A stretch of 64,000 nucleotides of DNA from an uncultured bacterium (lineage in GTDB: Bacteria; Actinomycetota; Coriobacteriia; Coriobacteriales; Eggerthellaceae), in NCBI GenBank assembly GCA_905215325.1, contig CAJMPP010000003.1, positions 1 to 64,000 on the forward strand, written 5' to 3'. The notes under the pieces were generated by a model that worked only from the letters and a program-made list of their open reading frames with translations, did no database searches and was not told the origin of the DNA. Below, piece after piece: positions 44,283 through 53,031 of this stretch (position 1 is its first letter; every line of letters begins with the position of its first letter). A program made the position numbers and the translations under genes.

Positions 44283-45557
44283 TTAGCCGCCCGGGAAGCG
44301 GATGACCATGTAGATGGCGGCGAGGGCCACCGTGAACAACATGATCGGGAAGCCGCGTTTGAAGAACTGCATGAAGGTGATCTCGTGCCCGAACTTCTTG
44401 CTGATGTCGGACAGCACCACGTTGGCGGATGCGCCGATGAGCGTGCCATTGCCGCCCAAGCACGCGCCCAAGGACAGCGCCCACCACAGCGCCGTGCCGT
44501 CGATGCCGTCGGCCTCGAGCGTGAGGATGATGGGGATCATGGTTGCCACGAACGGGATGTTGTCCAGGAAGCTGGAGATGACGGCGGAGCCGACCAGCAC
44601 CGCGAGCATGGTGACCATAAGGTTGCCGCCCGTGACGTCGATGAGGCCCTGGGCCAGCATGCCGATGACGCCCGTCTCGGACATGGCGCCGACGATGATG
44701 AACAGGCCGGCGAAGAAGCACAGCGTGGTCCACTCGACGCCGTGCAGCGCCTCCTCGATGCTTTCGCCGGAGATGAGCAGGATCAGGCCGGCGGCGGCAA
44801 GCGCGATGACGCAGGACTCCAGGCCGAGCGCGCCGTGGGTCATGAAGCCCACGACCACGAGGCCCACCATGGCGACGCTGATCTTGAGCAGGCGCGCGTC
44901 CTTGATGTAGTCGTTCTCGTCAAGCTCCATGATGGACTTGCGATGCTCCTCGCTGGCGGTGATGTTGCGGCCGTACATAACATAGAACAGGCCGATGACG
45001 GCCGCCAAGATAACGACGACCGCAGGCGCATCGTAGGAGATGAAGTCGGCGAAGGTGTAACCCGCAGCCGAACCGATCATGATGTTGGGCGGGTCGCCGA
45101 TGAGCGTTGCCGTGCCGCCGATGTTGGACGCCAGGATCTGCGTCATGAAGAACGGCACCGGGTCGATGTCGAGCAGGCGGCACACGGTGATGGTCATGGG
45201 GCCGATGAGCAGCACGGTGGTGACGTTGTCCAGGAAGGCGGACAGCACGGCCGTGAGCAGCACGAACAGCACCATGATGGTCCAGGGGTTGCCCTTCGCC
45301 ATGCGCGCGCACTTGATGGCCAGGAACTCGAACACGCCCGACTGCTTCACCACGGCCACGAACAGCATCATGCCGAACAACACGCCGAGCGTGTTGAAGT
45401 CGATGTGCCCGATAGCCGTTTCGAACGGCATGATGTGAAGGATGAGCAGCAGCATGGCACCGGTGATGGCGACAAGCGCGCGATGCACCTTCTCGGTCAT
45501 GATGGCGATCATGGCCACCACGAAGATGGCGACGGATACGATCTGGCTAGTATCCAT
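44283..45557 (-). CDS. ArsB/NhaD-type ion transporter
   Basis: The 424-residue protein has ten to twelve hydrophobic segments in two repeats, each with a re-entrant motif (FLDNVTTVLLIGPMTITV with ASNIGGTATLIGDPPNIM; FLDNIPFVATMIPII with GACLGGNGTLIGASANVV). That is the ion-transporter superfamily pattern of ArsB, NhaD and citrate carriers. The substrate could be sodium/proton, arsenite or a carboxylate. No arsenic genes lie nearby, so a Na+/H+ or organic anion role is more likely. TATAGT on the minus strand at 45646-45641 is a probable -10. Confidence 0.9.
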   Translation of the reverse strand: MDTSQIVSVAIFVVAMIAIMTEKVHRALVAITGAMLLLILHIMPFETAIGHIDFNTLGVLFGMMLFVAVVKQSGVFEFLAIKCARMAKGNPWTIMVLFVLLTAVLSAFLDNVTTVLLIGPMTITVCRLLDIDPVPFFMTQILASNIGGTATLIGDPPNIMIGSAAGYTFADFISYDAPAVVVILAAVIGLFYVMYGRNITASEEHRKSIMELDENDYIKDARLLKISVAMVGLVVVGFMTHGALGLESCVIALAAAGLILLISGESIEEALHGVEWTTLCFFAGLFIIVGAMSETGVIGMLAQGLIDVTGGNLMVTMLAVLVGSAVISSFLDNIPFVATMIPIILTLEADGIDGTALWWALSLGACLGGNGTLIGASANVVLSDISKKFGHEITFMQFFKRGFPIMLFTVALAAIYMVIRFPGG

Positions 45558-45741
45558 ATCCCACCGCCTTGGTTACGTTGTTTTCCACGGGTCCTTCTTT
45601 CTCCAAAGCGCGCGACACCCTAATATTCGCGCAAGGATTCACTATAGCAAAACCAGATTTCGCCATGCTGAGCTGTAGGGAAAGTTTCTCGTGTTTTAAC
45701 GTTGAAAGGCGGCGGCGTGCAGCGGCCGCCCGAGCGCGGGA

Positions 45742-45771
45742 TATACTGAGCGCATGCATTTACGAAGGTAA
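45742..45771 (+). promoter_or_regulatory. murT-gatD -10 element and a five-codon leaderless upstream frame
   Basis: TATACT (45742-45747) predicts transcription starting at A45754, which is the A of an ATG. That ATG opens a frame MHLRR-stop (45754-45771) ending just before the murT-gatD ribosome site GCGAGGAAA. The arrangement resembles the promoter of the TraX-like gene. Confidence 0.45.
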
Positions 45772-45782
45772 GCGAGGAAACC

Positions 45783-48002
45783 ATGGGATTGAGATTCACC
45801 GCCGCCCGCGCCGTCAGCGGCGTCTCCACTTGGGGCCTGAAAAACGTGTTCCACCGCCCCGCCGCGAACTTCCCGGGCAAAATGGCCCTGTACGTGGACC
45901 CGCAGCTTATCGCGCACCTGCGCGGCAAGCTCGAGCGCGGTAGCGTGTGCGTGGTGGGGACCAACGGCAAGACCACCGTTTCCAACCTGCTTGCCGACGT
46001 GCTTGAAACGTCGGGCCAGCAGGTCGTCTGCAACCGCACGGGCGCGAACCTGGATTCGGGCGTGTCCACGGCGCTGCTGCACGCCGGCAAGGCCGACTGG
46101 GGCGTGTTCGAATGCGACGAGCTGTGGCTTGCTAAGATCCTGCCGCAGCTGCGCGCGAACTACGTGGTGCTGCTGAACCTGTTCCGCGACCAGCTTGATC
46201 GTTGCGGCGAGATCGACCGTATCCAGGACAGCATCGTCAAGGCGCTGGGCAGCTCGCCTGAAACCGTGCTGGTCTACAACGCCGACGACCCGCTGTGCGC
46301 ATCCATCGCCGACCGCGCCGGGCAGCTGCCGGGCCGTGAGGCCACACGGTCGATCGCCTTCGGCGTGGCCGAGAGCATGGGCTTGGCGCAAAACACCGTT
46401 TCCGACGCCACCATGTGCCAGCGCTGCTCCACCATGTTCGAGTACGACTGGCGCCAATACGGCCAGCTGGGCGAATGGCGCTGCCCGAACTGCGGTTTCG
46501 CGCGCCCTGCGCTCGACTTCGCCGCCGAGAACGTGCAGCTGGGAGCAGACGGGCTTGCGTTCTCGCTTGCCAAGCCCGGCGCCGGCGATGCCGGGCGCGA
46601 AGGGGCGTTCTCGGTGAGCGCCCGCTTCAGCGGCGCCTATATGGTGTACAACCTGGCCGCCGTCAGCGTGGCCGCAAGCCTGCTGGGATGCACGAACGAG
46701 GCGCTGCAGAAGGCCGTCGACGCGTTCGACCCGCAAAACGGGCGCCTGCAGACCTACGACCTTGCCGGCCGCCGCGTCCTGCTGAACCTGGCGAAGAACC
46801 CCACCGGCTTCAACCAGAACCTCAAGATCGTGGCGCAGGACCAGGCGCCGAAGGTGGTGGCCTTCTTCATCAACGACAAGGAAGCCGACGGGCGCGACGT
46901 GTCGTGGCTGTGGGACATCGACTTCGAGGAGCTGGCGCAGGCGGGCCCGCTGACGGCGTACGCCGGAGGCATCCGCGGGCGCGACATGGCCGTGCGCCTG
47001 AAATATGCCGGCATAGACGCCCAAACCGTTGACAACGCCGACGACCTGCTGCATCGCATCGCGCAGCAGCCGCGCGAGGTGAGCGCGTACATCATCGCGA
47101 ACTACACGTCGCTGCCGGGGTGCAAGGCCGCGCTGGACGCAGCCGCGGCAGCAGGCGGCGAAGTGGAACCGGCTGCGGGAGAAACTCCCGTGCCGCGCGA
47201 TTTCGGGACCCAAGGCGCGCCCGCCGGCGAAGAGGCGGCAAGCGGCCAGAACCCCGTGGTCATCGCGCACCTGTTCCCCGACCTGCTGAACCTGTACGGA
47301 GACGGCGGCAACGTGCGCGTGCTGCAGCAGCGCCTGGCATGGCGCGGAATCCCCGTGGAGGTCCGTCGCGTGAACCACGGCGACGCCATCGACCTTTCCG
47401 ACGTCGACCTGATCATGATGGGCGGCAGCCCCGACCGCGAGCAGAAGCTGGCCAGCGCCGACATCGTGGCCATGCGCGACCAGCTTGACGCATACGTGCA
47501 GGACATGGGCCCGCTGCTGGCCATTTGCGGCAGCTACCAGATGCTGGGCCGCGAGTGGCTGGTGGACGGCGAGAAGGTTCCCGGCCTGGGCCTGGTGGGC
47601 ATGACCACGGGACGCCCCGGCACCTCGGGCGACCGACTGGTGAACAACATCGCGCTGCGCAGCCCCTTGGCCGACGAACCCGTGGTGGGCTACGAGAACC
47701 ACGCAGGCCGCACGTACCTTGACGAGGGCGTGGAGCCCTTCGGCACCGTGGTATCCAACACGGGCCTGGGCAACAACGAGGAGACCAAGCAGGACGGCGT
47801 GCGCTACAAGAACGTGCTGGGCACGTACCTGCACGGCCCGCTTCTGGCGAAGAACCCGCAGGTCGCGGACTGGCTGCTGGCCCGCGCGCTTGAACGCAAC
47901 GCCAAGCGAACCGGGCAGCCCCTGGTCGAGCTGGCCCCGCTCGATGATGAGCCCGAGAAGGCCGCCAACGCCTTCATGTGCGACAAGCTGGGAGCCAAGT
48001 AG
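45783..48002 (+). CDS. MurT-GatD lipid II isoglutaminyl synthase as a single fused polypeptide
   Basis: The 739-residue frame joins two enzymes that are usually separate. Residues 1-455 are MurT: Mur-ligase ATP loop GTNGKTT (59-65), a four-cysteine ribbon (Cys212, 215, 234, 237) and the DUF1727-type C-terminal part with DVSWLWDIDF. Residues 490-739 are GatD, a class I glutamine amidotransferase with nucleophile Cys582 in LLAICGSYQMLG, His684 in TYLHGPLL, and HLFPDLLNLYGD at its start. A 35-residue Gly/Ala/Glu/Pro linker joins them. MurT-GatD amidates the D-glutamate of lipid II, needed for cross-linking and host-defence resistance. No stop or internal ribosome site lies at the junction. Confidence 0.93.
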   Translation: MGLRFTAARAVSGVSTWGLKNVFHRPAANFPGKMALYVDPQLIAHLRGKLERGSVCVVGTNGKTTVSNLLADVLETSGQQVVCNRTGANLDSGVSTALLHAGKADWGVFECDELWLAKILPQLRANYVVLLNLFRDQLDRCGEIDRIQDSIVKALGSSPETVLVYNADDPLCASIADRAGQLPGREATRSIAFGVAESMGLAQNTVSDATMCQRCSTMFEYDWRQYGQLGEWRCPNCGFARPALDFAAENVQLGADGLAFSLAKPGAGDAGREGAFSVSARFSGAYMVYNLAAVSVAASLLGCTNEALQKAVDAFDPQNGRLQTYDLAGRRVLLNLAKNPTGFNQNLKIVAQDQAPKVVAFFINDKEADGRDVSWLWDIDFEELAQAGPLTAYAGGIRGRDMAVRLKYAGIDAQTVDNADDLLHRIAQQPREVSAYIIANYTSLPGCKAALDAAAAAGGEVEPAAGETPVPRDFGTQGAPAGEEAASGQNPVVIAHLFPDLLNLYGDGGNVRVLQQRLAWRGIPVEVRRVNHGDAIDLSDVDLIMMGGSPDREQKLASADIVAMRDQLDAYVQDMGPLLAICGSYQMLGREWLVDGEKVPGLGLVGMTTGRPGTSGDRLVNNIALRSPLADEPVVGYENHAGRTYLDEGVEPFGTVVSNTGLGNNEETKQDGVRYKNVLGTYLHGPLLAKNPQVADWLLARALERNAKRTGQPLVELAPLDDEPEKAANAFMCDKLGAK

Positions 48003-48247
48003 CGGCGGATAGCCAAGCGCAGCCGGGCGCGTAAGCTGCCCGGCTGCGGACGAGCGCAAGCGGGTGCGGAAGCGCCCCGACCGCAAACGAACATGGGCGG
48101 GCGCATAAGCTACCTGACCCGCAAACGGACGCGGAAACGCCCCAGCCTGCAAGCGAATGCGAAAGCGCGGTGCCGACCCTATGCGAGGAAAACGCATGGG
48201 GCCGGCACCGCGCTTTTTGCTTGGGAGCGATTTCGAGAAAAAAGAAA

Positions 48248-48275
48248 GCGGGCCGGACATTGCTGCCCGGCCCGC
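48248..48275 (-). terminator. tRNA-Thr terminator
   Basis: GCGGGCCGG (48248-48256) pairs with CCGGCCCGC (48267-48275); on the minus strand TTTCTTTTTTC follows. Confidence 0.9.
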
Positions 48276-48284
48276 GCACATTCG

Positions 48285-48360
48285 TGGAGCCAACGACCGG
48301 ATTCGAACCGGTGACCTGCGCTTTACGAGAGCGCTGCTCTACCAGCTGAGCCACGTTGGC
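48285..48360 (-). tRNA. tRNA-Thr (CGT)
   Basis: On the minus strand the acceptor GCCAACG pairs with CGTTGGC, the D arm reads TGGCTCAGCTGG, the anticodon loop is CTCGTAA, the T loop TTCGAAT, and CCA is encoded. Confidence 0.97.
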
Positions 48361-48389
48361 ACACGGCTTCTTGCGAAGCGCGAATATGA

Positions 48390-48418
48390 ACTATACCGAA
48401 GAGCCTGTCGTTTCGCAA
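48390..48418 (-). promoter_or_regulatory. tRNA-Thr promoter
   Basis: TTGCGA (48418-48413), a 17-base spacer and TATAGT (48395-48390) on the minus strand, about 22 bases from the tRNA by the expected start. Confidence 0.75.
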
Positions 48419-48617
48419 GGGGCAAATGCAACTTTTCGGGCGAACGAGCGGGCATTCGCCGTTTCTCCACAGGCTTGCATGCTTGCGTTGCAGCCCTTGA
48501 GAGCCGCATAGGCGCGCGCTCAACCGGTGCGGCCATCGCACCCGAAAGCTACACGAGCCCGCGCCCTAGCGTTGGCGCCTAGCCCGGAAGCCGCCCCGGC
48601 GCGCAGCTTCGGCTCGC

Positions 48618-49106
48618 CTATCCCTCGTCCTCGGGGGCTTTCACCACCAGCACGGGAACTTGGGCCTCTCGTAGCACGTAGCTGCTCACGCTGCCCAGCA
48701 TGCCGCGCAAAGCGCCCAGACCGCGGCTGCCCATGATGATGAGCCCGCAGCCGTTCTCCTGCGCGTACTTCACAATCTGGTCGCCCGGATGCACCTCGGG
48801 CAGCAGGCAGACGCGCTTCTCGTTCATGAGCGGGCGGATCACCCCGTCGACCTGCGCATGCAGGCGCTCGGACGCTTCCTCCGTTGCCTCCTCCATGGCT
48901 TCTTGCATGCCCATGGGGACGACGCTTTCGGTCAAATCCACGCCGCGAGCCTCGAGCTTGGCCACGGCGGTTCGCTCCAGGTCGACGATCTGGACGACGT
49001 GCAGCGCAAGTCCGGCGTCCTCCTTCGCGAAGCGCACGGCCTCGTCAAGCGCCGCGCAGGCGGAATCGGACCCATCGAACGGAACCATAACGGCATCGTA
49101 GAGCAT
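48618..49106 (-). CDS. Universal stress protein (UspA family)
   Basis: The 162-residue protein begins VMVPFDGSDSACAALDEAV and ends with the ATP-binding Usp motif GSRGLGALRGMLGSVS and VLREAQVPVLVV. ATP-binding Usps act in survival under stress and energy limitation. AAGGGGG precedes the ATG at 49106. It lies downstream of an APC permease on the same strand, separated by 330 bases that include a hairpin, so it is probably independent. Confidence 0.94.
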   Translation of the reverse strand: MLYDAVMVPFDGSDSACAALDEAVRFAKEDAGLALHVVQIVDLERTAVAKLEARGVDLTESVVPMGMQEAMEEATEEASERLHAQVDGVIRPLMNEKRVCLLPEVHPGDQIVKYAQENGCGLIIMGSRGLGALRGMLGSVSSYVLREAQVPVLVVKAPEDEG

Positions 49107-49435
49107 TGCAACCCCCTTCTCTCACCGGTGGAACCTGGCAAGGCAAGGCGACGTAGCACGTTGCGACGAGCATCGAGCGCCGCGCCACGGCCGCACATCC
49201 CCGGCAACCGCGCGCACATCCCCGCGTGTCGCACGTGTTCCGCAGGCCGCCGAAGCGGCTCAACGCGCAAGCGTCGCGGACCCTTCCCCATCAGGCTTTA
49301 TCCCCAGTATAGCAAGAAGCCCCGCGGCAATCGCCGCAGGGCCTCCGCAAACGCCGTTCGCGCAAACGGCGTTGCCATGTTGTAACGTTTCGCTAACGCA
49401 ACGGGCTACCCGCCTACGCACAAGCGAAAGACCGG
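49107..49435. other. Intergenic region with a hairpin after the APC gene
   Basis: AACGCCGTT (49350-49358) pairs with AACGGCGTT (49365-49373), a possible terminator for the permease at 49436-50836. The remainder should hold the usp promoter; no gene is seen. Confidence 0.45.
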
Positions 49436-50836
49436 CTACACCTCGAGGTGCTTGAACGCCTCGGGGACCTCCTTGAAGCCCTTGGACTTCACGGCGCCGA
49501 CGATCAGGCCGATGATCAGCCACACGACGCCGACGATGTAGGTCATGGCCTCGAAGCCAGTGAAGACATACACCAGGATGCCGATGCCGATCCAGGGGCA
49601 GATCAGGTACTTCACGATGTCGCCGAAGGAGTTGCGCTTCTTCTCGCGGATGAAGAAGAACAGGAACACGGCGAAGTTCAGCAGGATGAACGAGGCCAGG
49701 GCGCCGAAGTTCACCAGGCCGGCGAGCTGGGTCATCTTGTCGCCCATGGGGATGGACAGGCACAAGGTGACGACACCAAGGAACACGGCGGAGAACCAGG
49801 GGGTCTGGTACTTCGGGTGGACCTTGCCGAACGCCTTCGGGATAACGCCGTCGCGACCCATGGAGTACAGCAGGCGCGAGGAGGCCATCTGGGCGTTCAT
49901 GATGTTGGCGATGCCGATGGCGATGATGTTGATGACCAGCATGATCTTATAGAAGACCGGGCCGCCCACCAGCATGACGGAATCGAAGAAGCCCATGTCG
50001 GGATCGGTGTTGGCCCAGTCAGGCTGCACGATGGCGGCGATGTAGGTCTGGGCGACGAACACGACGATGATGGCGCACAGGGCGATCAGGATGCCGCGGC
50101 CGATGTTCTTCTCGGGCTCGTGGGTTTCCTCGGCCAGCGTGGACATGCCGTCGAAGCCCAGGAAGGAAAGCGCTGCCAGCGAGATGCCGGCGGCGATGAA
50201 GTGGGCGTCGACCTGGCCTTCCTGATAAATCGGGTCGAGGACGAAGGCGCCGGCGCCGCCGCCGCCCATGATGAAGTTGCAGCCGAGCGCGATGAACGCG
50301 ATGACGGCCAGAACCTCGATGACGAAGATAACCCAGTCAACGCCGCGGCTCATCTGGATGCCGCGGATGTTCACGAACGTGTTGAAGGCGATGAAGACCA
50401 CAGCCCACAACCACGCCGGGCTGCTAGGGACCAATGCGGTGCCCCAGTTCATGACCATGACGATGAGCAGGGACGGAACCAGGATGTAGTCCAGCAGGAT
50501 CAACCAACCGGCGATGAAGCCCACGTGCGGGTTGATGCCGCGCTGTACGTAGGAGTACACCGAGCCGGCGATCGGGAAGCGACCGGACATGCGCATGTAG
50601 CTCATGGCCGTGAACATGATGGCCACAAAGCCGATGATGTAGACCAGCGGCGTCATGCCGTGGCTGTTCAGCTGAATGGAGCCGAAGATGGATTGCGGGG
50701 CGATGATGACCATGAACAGGACGCCGTACATCACCACGTCCCAAAGGCCCATCCCGCGGCGCAGCTCTTGCTTATAGCCGAACTGCTCGATGTTGTCCCC
50801 GGCGTTACCCTTCGCCGGAGCTTTCTGCTCTGCCAT
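49436..50836 (-). CDS. APC-family amino acid/amine permease
   Basis: The 466-residue protein has twelve hydrophobic segments and APC hallmarks: YGVLFMVIIAPQSIFGSIQ, FPIAGSVYSYVQRGI in helix 3, and LSFLGFDGMSTLAEETHEPEKNIGRGI in helices 6-7. The last is the pattern of the putrescine/amino-acid importers (PuuP-like, YjeH-like). A GGAAAGGG ribosome site precedes the ATG. It lies downstream of a formamidase-type gene but a hairpin stands between them. The substrate is unknown. Confidence 0.9.
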   Translation of the reverse strand: MAEQKAPAKGNAGDNIEQFGYKQELRRGMGLWDVVMYGVLFMVIIAPQSIFGSIQLNSHGMTPLVYIIGFVAIMFTAMSYMRMSGRFPIAGSVYSYVQRGINPHVGFIAGWLILLDYILVPSLLIVMVMNWGTALVPSSPAWLWAVVFIAFNTFVNIRGIQMSRGVDWVIFVIEVLAVIAFIALGCNFIMGGGGAGAFVLDPIYQEGQVDAHFIAAGISLAALSFLGFDGMSTLAEETHEPEKNIGRGILIALCAIIVVFVAQTYIAAIVQPDWANTDPDMGFFDSVMLVGGPVFYKIMLVINIIAIGIANIMNAQMASSRLLYSMGRDGVIPKAFGKVHPKYQTPWFSAVFLGVVTLCLSIPMGDKMTQLAGLVNFGALASFILLNFAVFLFFFIREKKRNSFGDIVKYLICPWIGIGILVYVFTGFEAMTYIVGVVWLIIGLIVGAVKSKGFKEVPEAFKHLEV

Positions 50837-51300
50837 TTCCCTTTCCTTTCTTTTTTTACGGGGAAAACAAGCATTGCGCAGGGCCAGAAGCGCGATTCCC
50901 GGCTCTACGCAATAGCCCGTACTTTAGCACGTTAAAGCGCATGAGTAGAGCGAATATGCCGATTCCTAGCGCCTTCGTGCGTGATTTTGAGGCCGAAAGG
51001 CGACCCTACGCGCGCAAAAGACACGAAATATGCCCGATTTCCTGGGGAAACCGGGCATTTTGCATAAGATGCCGAAACCGACGACACCGGAACAGCCGTG
51101 TATTTTACCCATCGCTAACTAAGGCGAACGGTAGGTTTACGGCAATAAACGGTCGCGCGAACGCATAGGGTTTCGCTCGTTACGCGGTGCGATCCGGCCA
51201 GGCCTTGCCATTTGACCGGAAGCGCCCCGGCACCGTAAACGATCGCCGCAACCCGCGAATAGACCAGCCGCCTACGACCGCAGGCCTACGGCTGCGGGAT
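50837..51300. other. Intergenic region between formamidase and APC genes
   Basis: It holds the 20-base motif shared with the Nramp-like promoter (50920-50939, with TAAAGT as -10 on the minus strand at 50926-50921), a terminator at 51030-51058, and the direct repeat GGCTGCGGGAT twice close to 51290-51315. No gene is seen. Confidence 0.5.
51030..51058 (-). terminator. Hairpin downstream of the formamidase gene
   Basis: ATGCCCGATTTCC (51030-51042) pairs with GGAAACCGGGCAT (51046-51058) with one mismatch. A T-rich stretch follows on both strands. Confidence 0.75.
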
Positions 51301-52212
51301 TTATGGCTGCGGGATCAGAACGGGGAACTCGGACAGCTTCGGCGTCCCGATGCGCAGCGACACGTCGACCTCGCACGGCTCGCAGCCCTGGCTCACCTCG
51401 ACGTCGCTTTGCACGGACATGTACATGTACGTTTCCACGGCGTCCCAGCCGGTAACGCGCATCAGCAGACGCTGCAGCTCCTTCGAGCCGTTCATAAGCG
51501 CCTGCTCGTAGTGGGTGCCGCTGCAGTTCACGTACCACTTGCCGTCGGGGCCGAAGGTCTCGAGCACCGGCCAGTTCAGCTCGAAATCCTTCACCAGCTG
51601 CACGCGAACGGTGATCTCAGCGGGGATCTCGATGCCGGTGCCGCACAGCTCGGCGTCGCCCATGGTGGCGTGCACGTCGCCCATCTGCAGAAGCGCGCCG
51701 GGAACGCGCACGGGGAAGTACAGGCGCGTGCCCTTGGTGATCTTCTTGTTGTCCATGTTGCCGCCGTGGCTGCCCACGAAGCCGTCGATGACGTCGGGGC
51801 CGGACGGCGCGGTGCCGATAACGCCGATCATGGGGTTAATCGGGAAGCTGACCTGGTTGAACGTGGCCATGCCGTCCTTGATGGGGATCTTCTTGGTGCG
51901 GTAGCCGGTGGTCTCGAACAGCGGGCCGCAGTGATCGTCGGTGGCGATGGTGCCCTCGTCGGCCACCTTCACCTCGTAGATGTCGACCACCAGCACGTCA
52001 CCGGGCTCGGCGCCCTCGATGTAGACGGGGCCCGCGGCGGGATTGGCGAAACCGTACGTGTAATCAAGGTCGGCCATGGTGGTGTTCTCGTCGGGAATGC
52101 GGTTGCTGAAGCAGTCCTGCGTGTTGAACTGCAGCACCTCGCCGGGCTTGGCCGTGGCGCAAGGCTTGTTGTCCTTGGAGAATTCGTAAACCTGATCGGT
52201 GATGATCTGCAT
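51301..52212 (-). CDS. Acetamidase/formamidase family protein
   Basis: The 303-residue protein matches the FmdA_AmdA family: QDCFSNRI, PAAGPVYIEGAEPGDVLVVDI, FGSHGGNMD-type segment GSHGGNMDNKKI, and GDVHATMGDAELCGTGIE, which holds the metal-binding and catalytic residues. It would hydrolyse formamide or a related small amide to ammonia and the acid. AAGGGGG lies six bases before the ATG at 52212. The actual amide is not known; the neighbouring permease may import it. Confidence 0.93.
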   Translation of the reverse strand: MQIITDQVYEFSKDNKPCATAKPGEVLQFNTQDCFSNRIPDENTTMADLDYTYGFANPAAGPVYIEGAEPGDVLVVDIYEVKVADEGTIATDDHCGPLFETTGYRTKKIPIKDGMATFNQVSFPINPMIGVIGTAPSGPDVIDGFVGSHGGNMDNKKITKGTRLYFPVRVPGALLQMGDVHATMGDAELCGTGIEIPAEITVRVQLVKDFELNWPVLETFGPDGKWYVNCSGTHYEQALMNGSKELQRLLMRVTGWDAVETYMYMSVQSDVEVSQGCEPCEVDVSLRIGTPKLSEFPVLIPQP

Positions 52213-52469
52213 GATGCCCCCTTCTTCATGGTAGCGAACACGGCTTGCCGCCGTTTCGAGCGATTGTACGCCAACGGACGGAGGCGCGCCACGGCGGACG
52301 CCGACACGGCAGGGTAAGCTCGACGGCTGGGCGAAAGCGGCGAAGGGAGAGCGCGCCACGGCCACCGCTCCCCCAGTCGGGAAGCCTGCGTGCGGCCCGA
52401 AACAGCGCCCGGAAAGCGATAGCCGCCCAAGGCGAACCCGGCGTCCAACGCAAAAGCCGCGAACGCAAA

Positions 52470-52504
52470 AAGGGCGCGCCCCCCGCATATGGGAGCACGC
52501 CCTT
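52470..52504 (-). terminator. Terminator of the selenium cluster
   Basis: A 10-bp stem with one mismatch (52470-52479 with 52495-52504) is followed on the minus strand by TTTTTGCG. Confidence 0.8.
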
Positions 52505-52530
52505 CGACGCGTTATATAAGCACGCGAGGC

Positions 52531-52770
52531 TTACAGCTCGAGCACGACGGCCTGCTCAAGCTCGATGCCGCTGCGCTGCGCCAGCGAGCCCAGCAGCTCC
52601 GCCTCGGCCTCGGGCTCGAGCCACGCCATGCCGCATCCCGCGGAAAGCTGTCGCGGGATGGGCGCAAGGCGACCGCGAAGCCCTTCGCTTACGGCCGCCT
52701 GCTTGAAGGCGAGCGCGTCAGTGGTGGTATGGAACGACGCCACCGCCGTCTTCACCTTCCGCCGCGCCAT
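52531..52770 (-). CDS. DUF3343 family, putative Se/S carrier-like protein
   Basis: The 79-residue protein has the DUF3343 pattern: HTTTDALAFKQAAVSEGL (a shape that opens with a strand and helix), IPRQLSAGCGMAW with a single conserved cysteine (Cys46 region). DUF3343 genes track with selenium use and yedE/yedF in comparative genomics. It starts three bases after the TusA-like stop, so the two are translated together. Confidence 0.85.
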   Translation of the reverse strand: MARRKVKTAVASFHTTTDALAFKQAAVSEGLRGRLAPIPRQLSAGCGMAWLEPEAEAELLGSLAQRSGIELEQAVVLEL

Positions 52771-52773
52771 GGG

Positions 52774-52980
52774 TTAGGCGATCTCGATCACGAAATCGTC
52801 GCCGACGCGCTGCGCCGTCGCCGTGCGCTTGCGCTTCTTCGCCAGCGAGCAGATGTTATCGCGCGCCACGGTGTTGCTCACCGTCACCTTGATGGGCTCG
52901 GAGCCGCCCTTCTTCATGGCGTTCATGGTCAGGATGACCGGTTCGGGGCAGGAGAGCCCACGAGCGTCAACTTCGATCAT
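52774..52980 (-). CDS. TusA-like sulfur/selenium carrier (YedF N-terminal domain only)
   Basis: The 68-residue protein is a TusA/SirA fold with the CPEP motif (DARGLSCPEPVILTMNAM). In selenium clusters the YedF protein usually adds a DsrE-like C-terminal domain of about 120 residues. Here that domain is missing and DUF3343 follows directly, so the carrier is in its minimal form. The conserved cysteine would carry persulfide or selenide. It sits between yedE-like and DUF3343. Confidence 0.9.
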   Translation of the reverse strand: MIEVDARGLSCPEPVILTMNAMKKGGSEPIKVTVSNTVARDNICSLAKKRKRTATAQRVGDDFVIEIA

Positions 52981-53031
52981 TGGAAGTCCTTTCGATAAAT
53001 GAACTGGGGAAACACGCTTGCAACTTATACG

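Noticed and set aside
44283..45557. Arsenite exporter ArsB proper
   Set aside because: No arsR, arsC or arsA nearby; the fold alone covers Na+/H+ and carboxylate carriers too.
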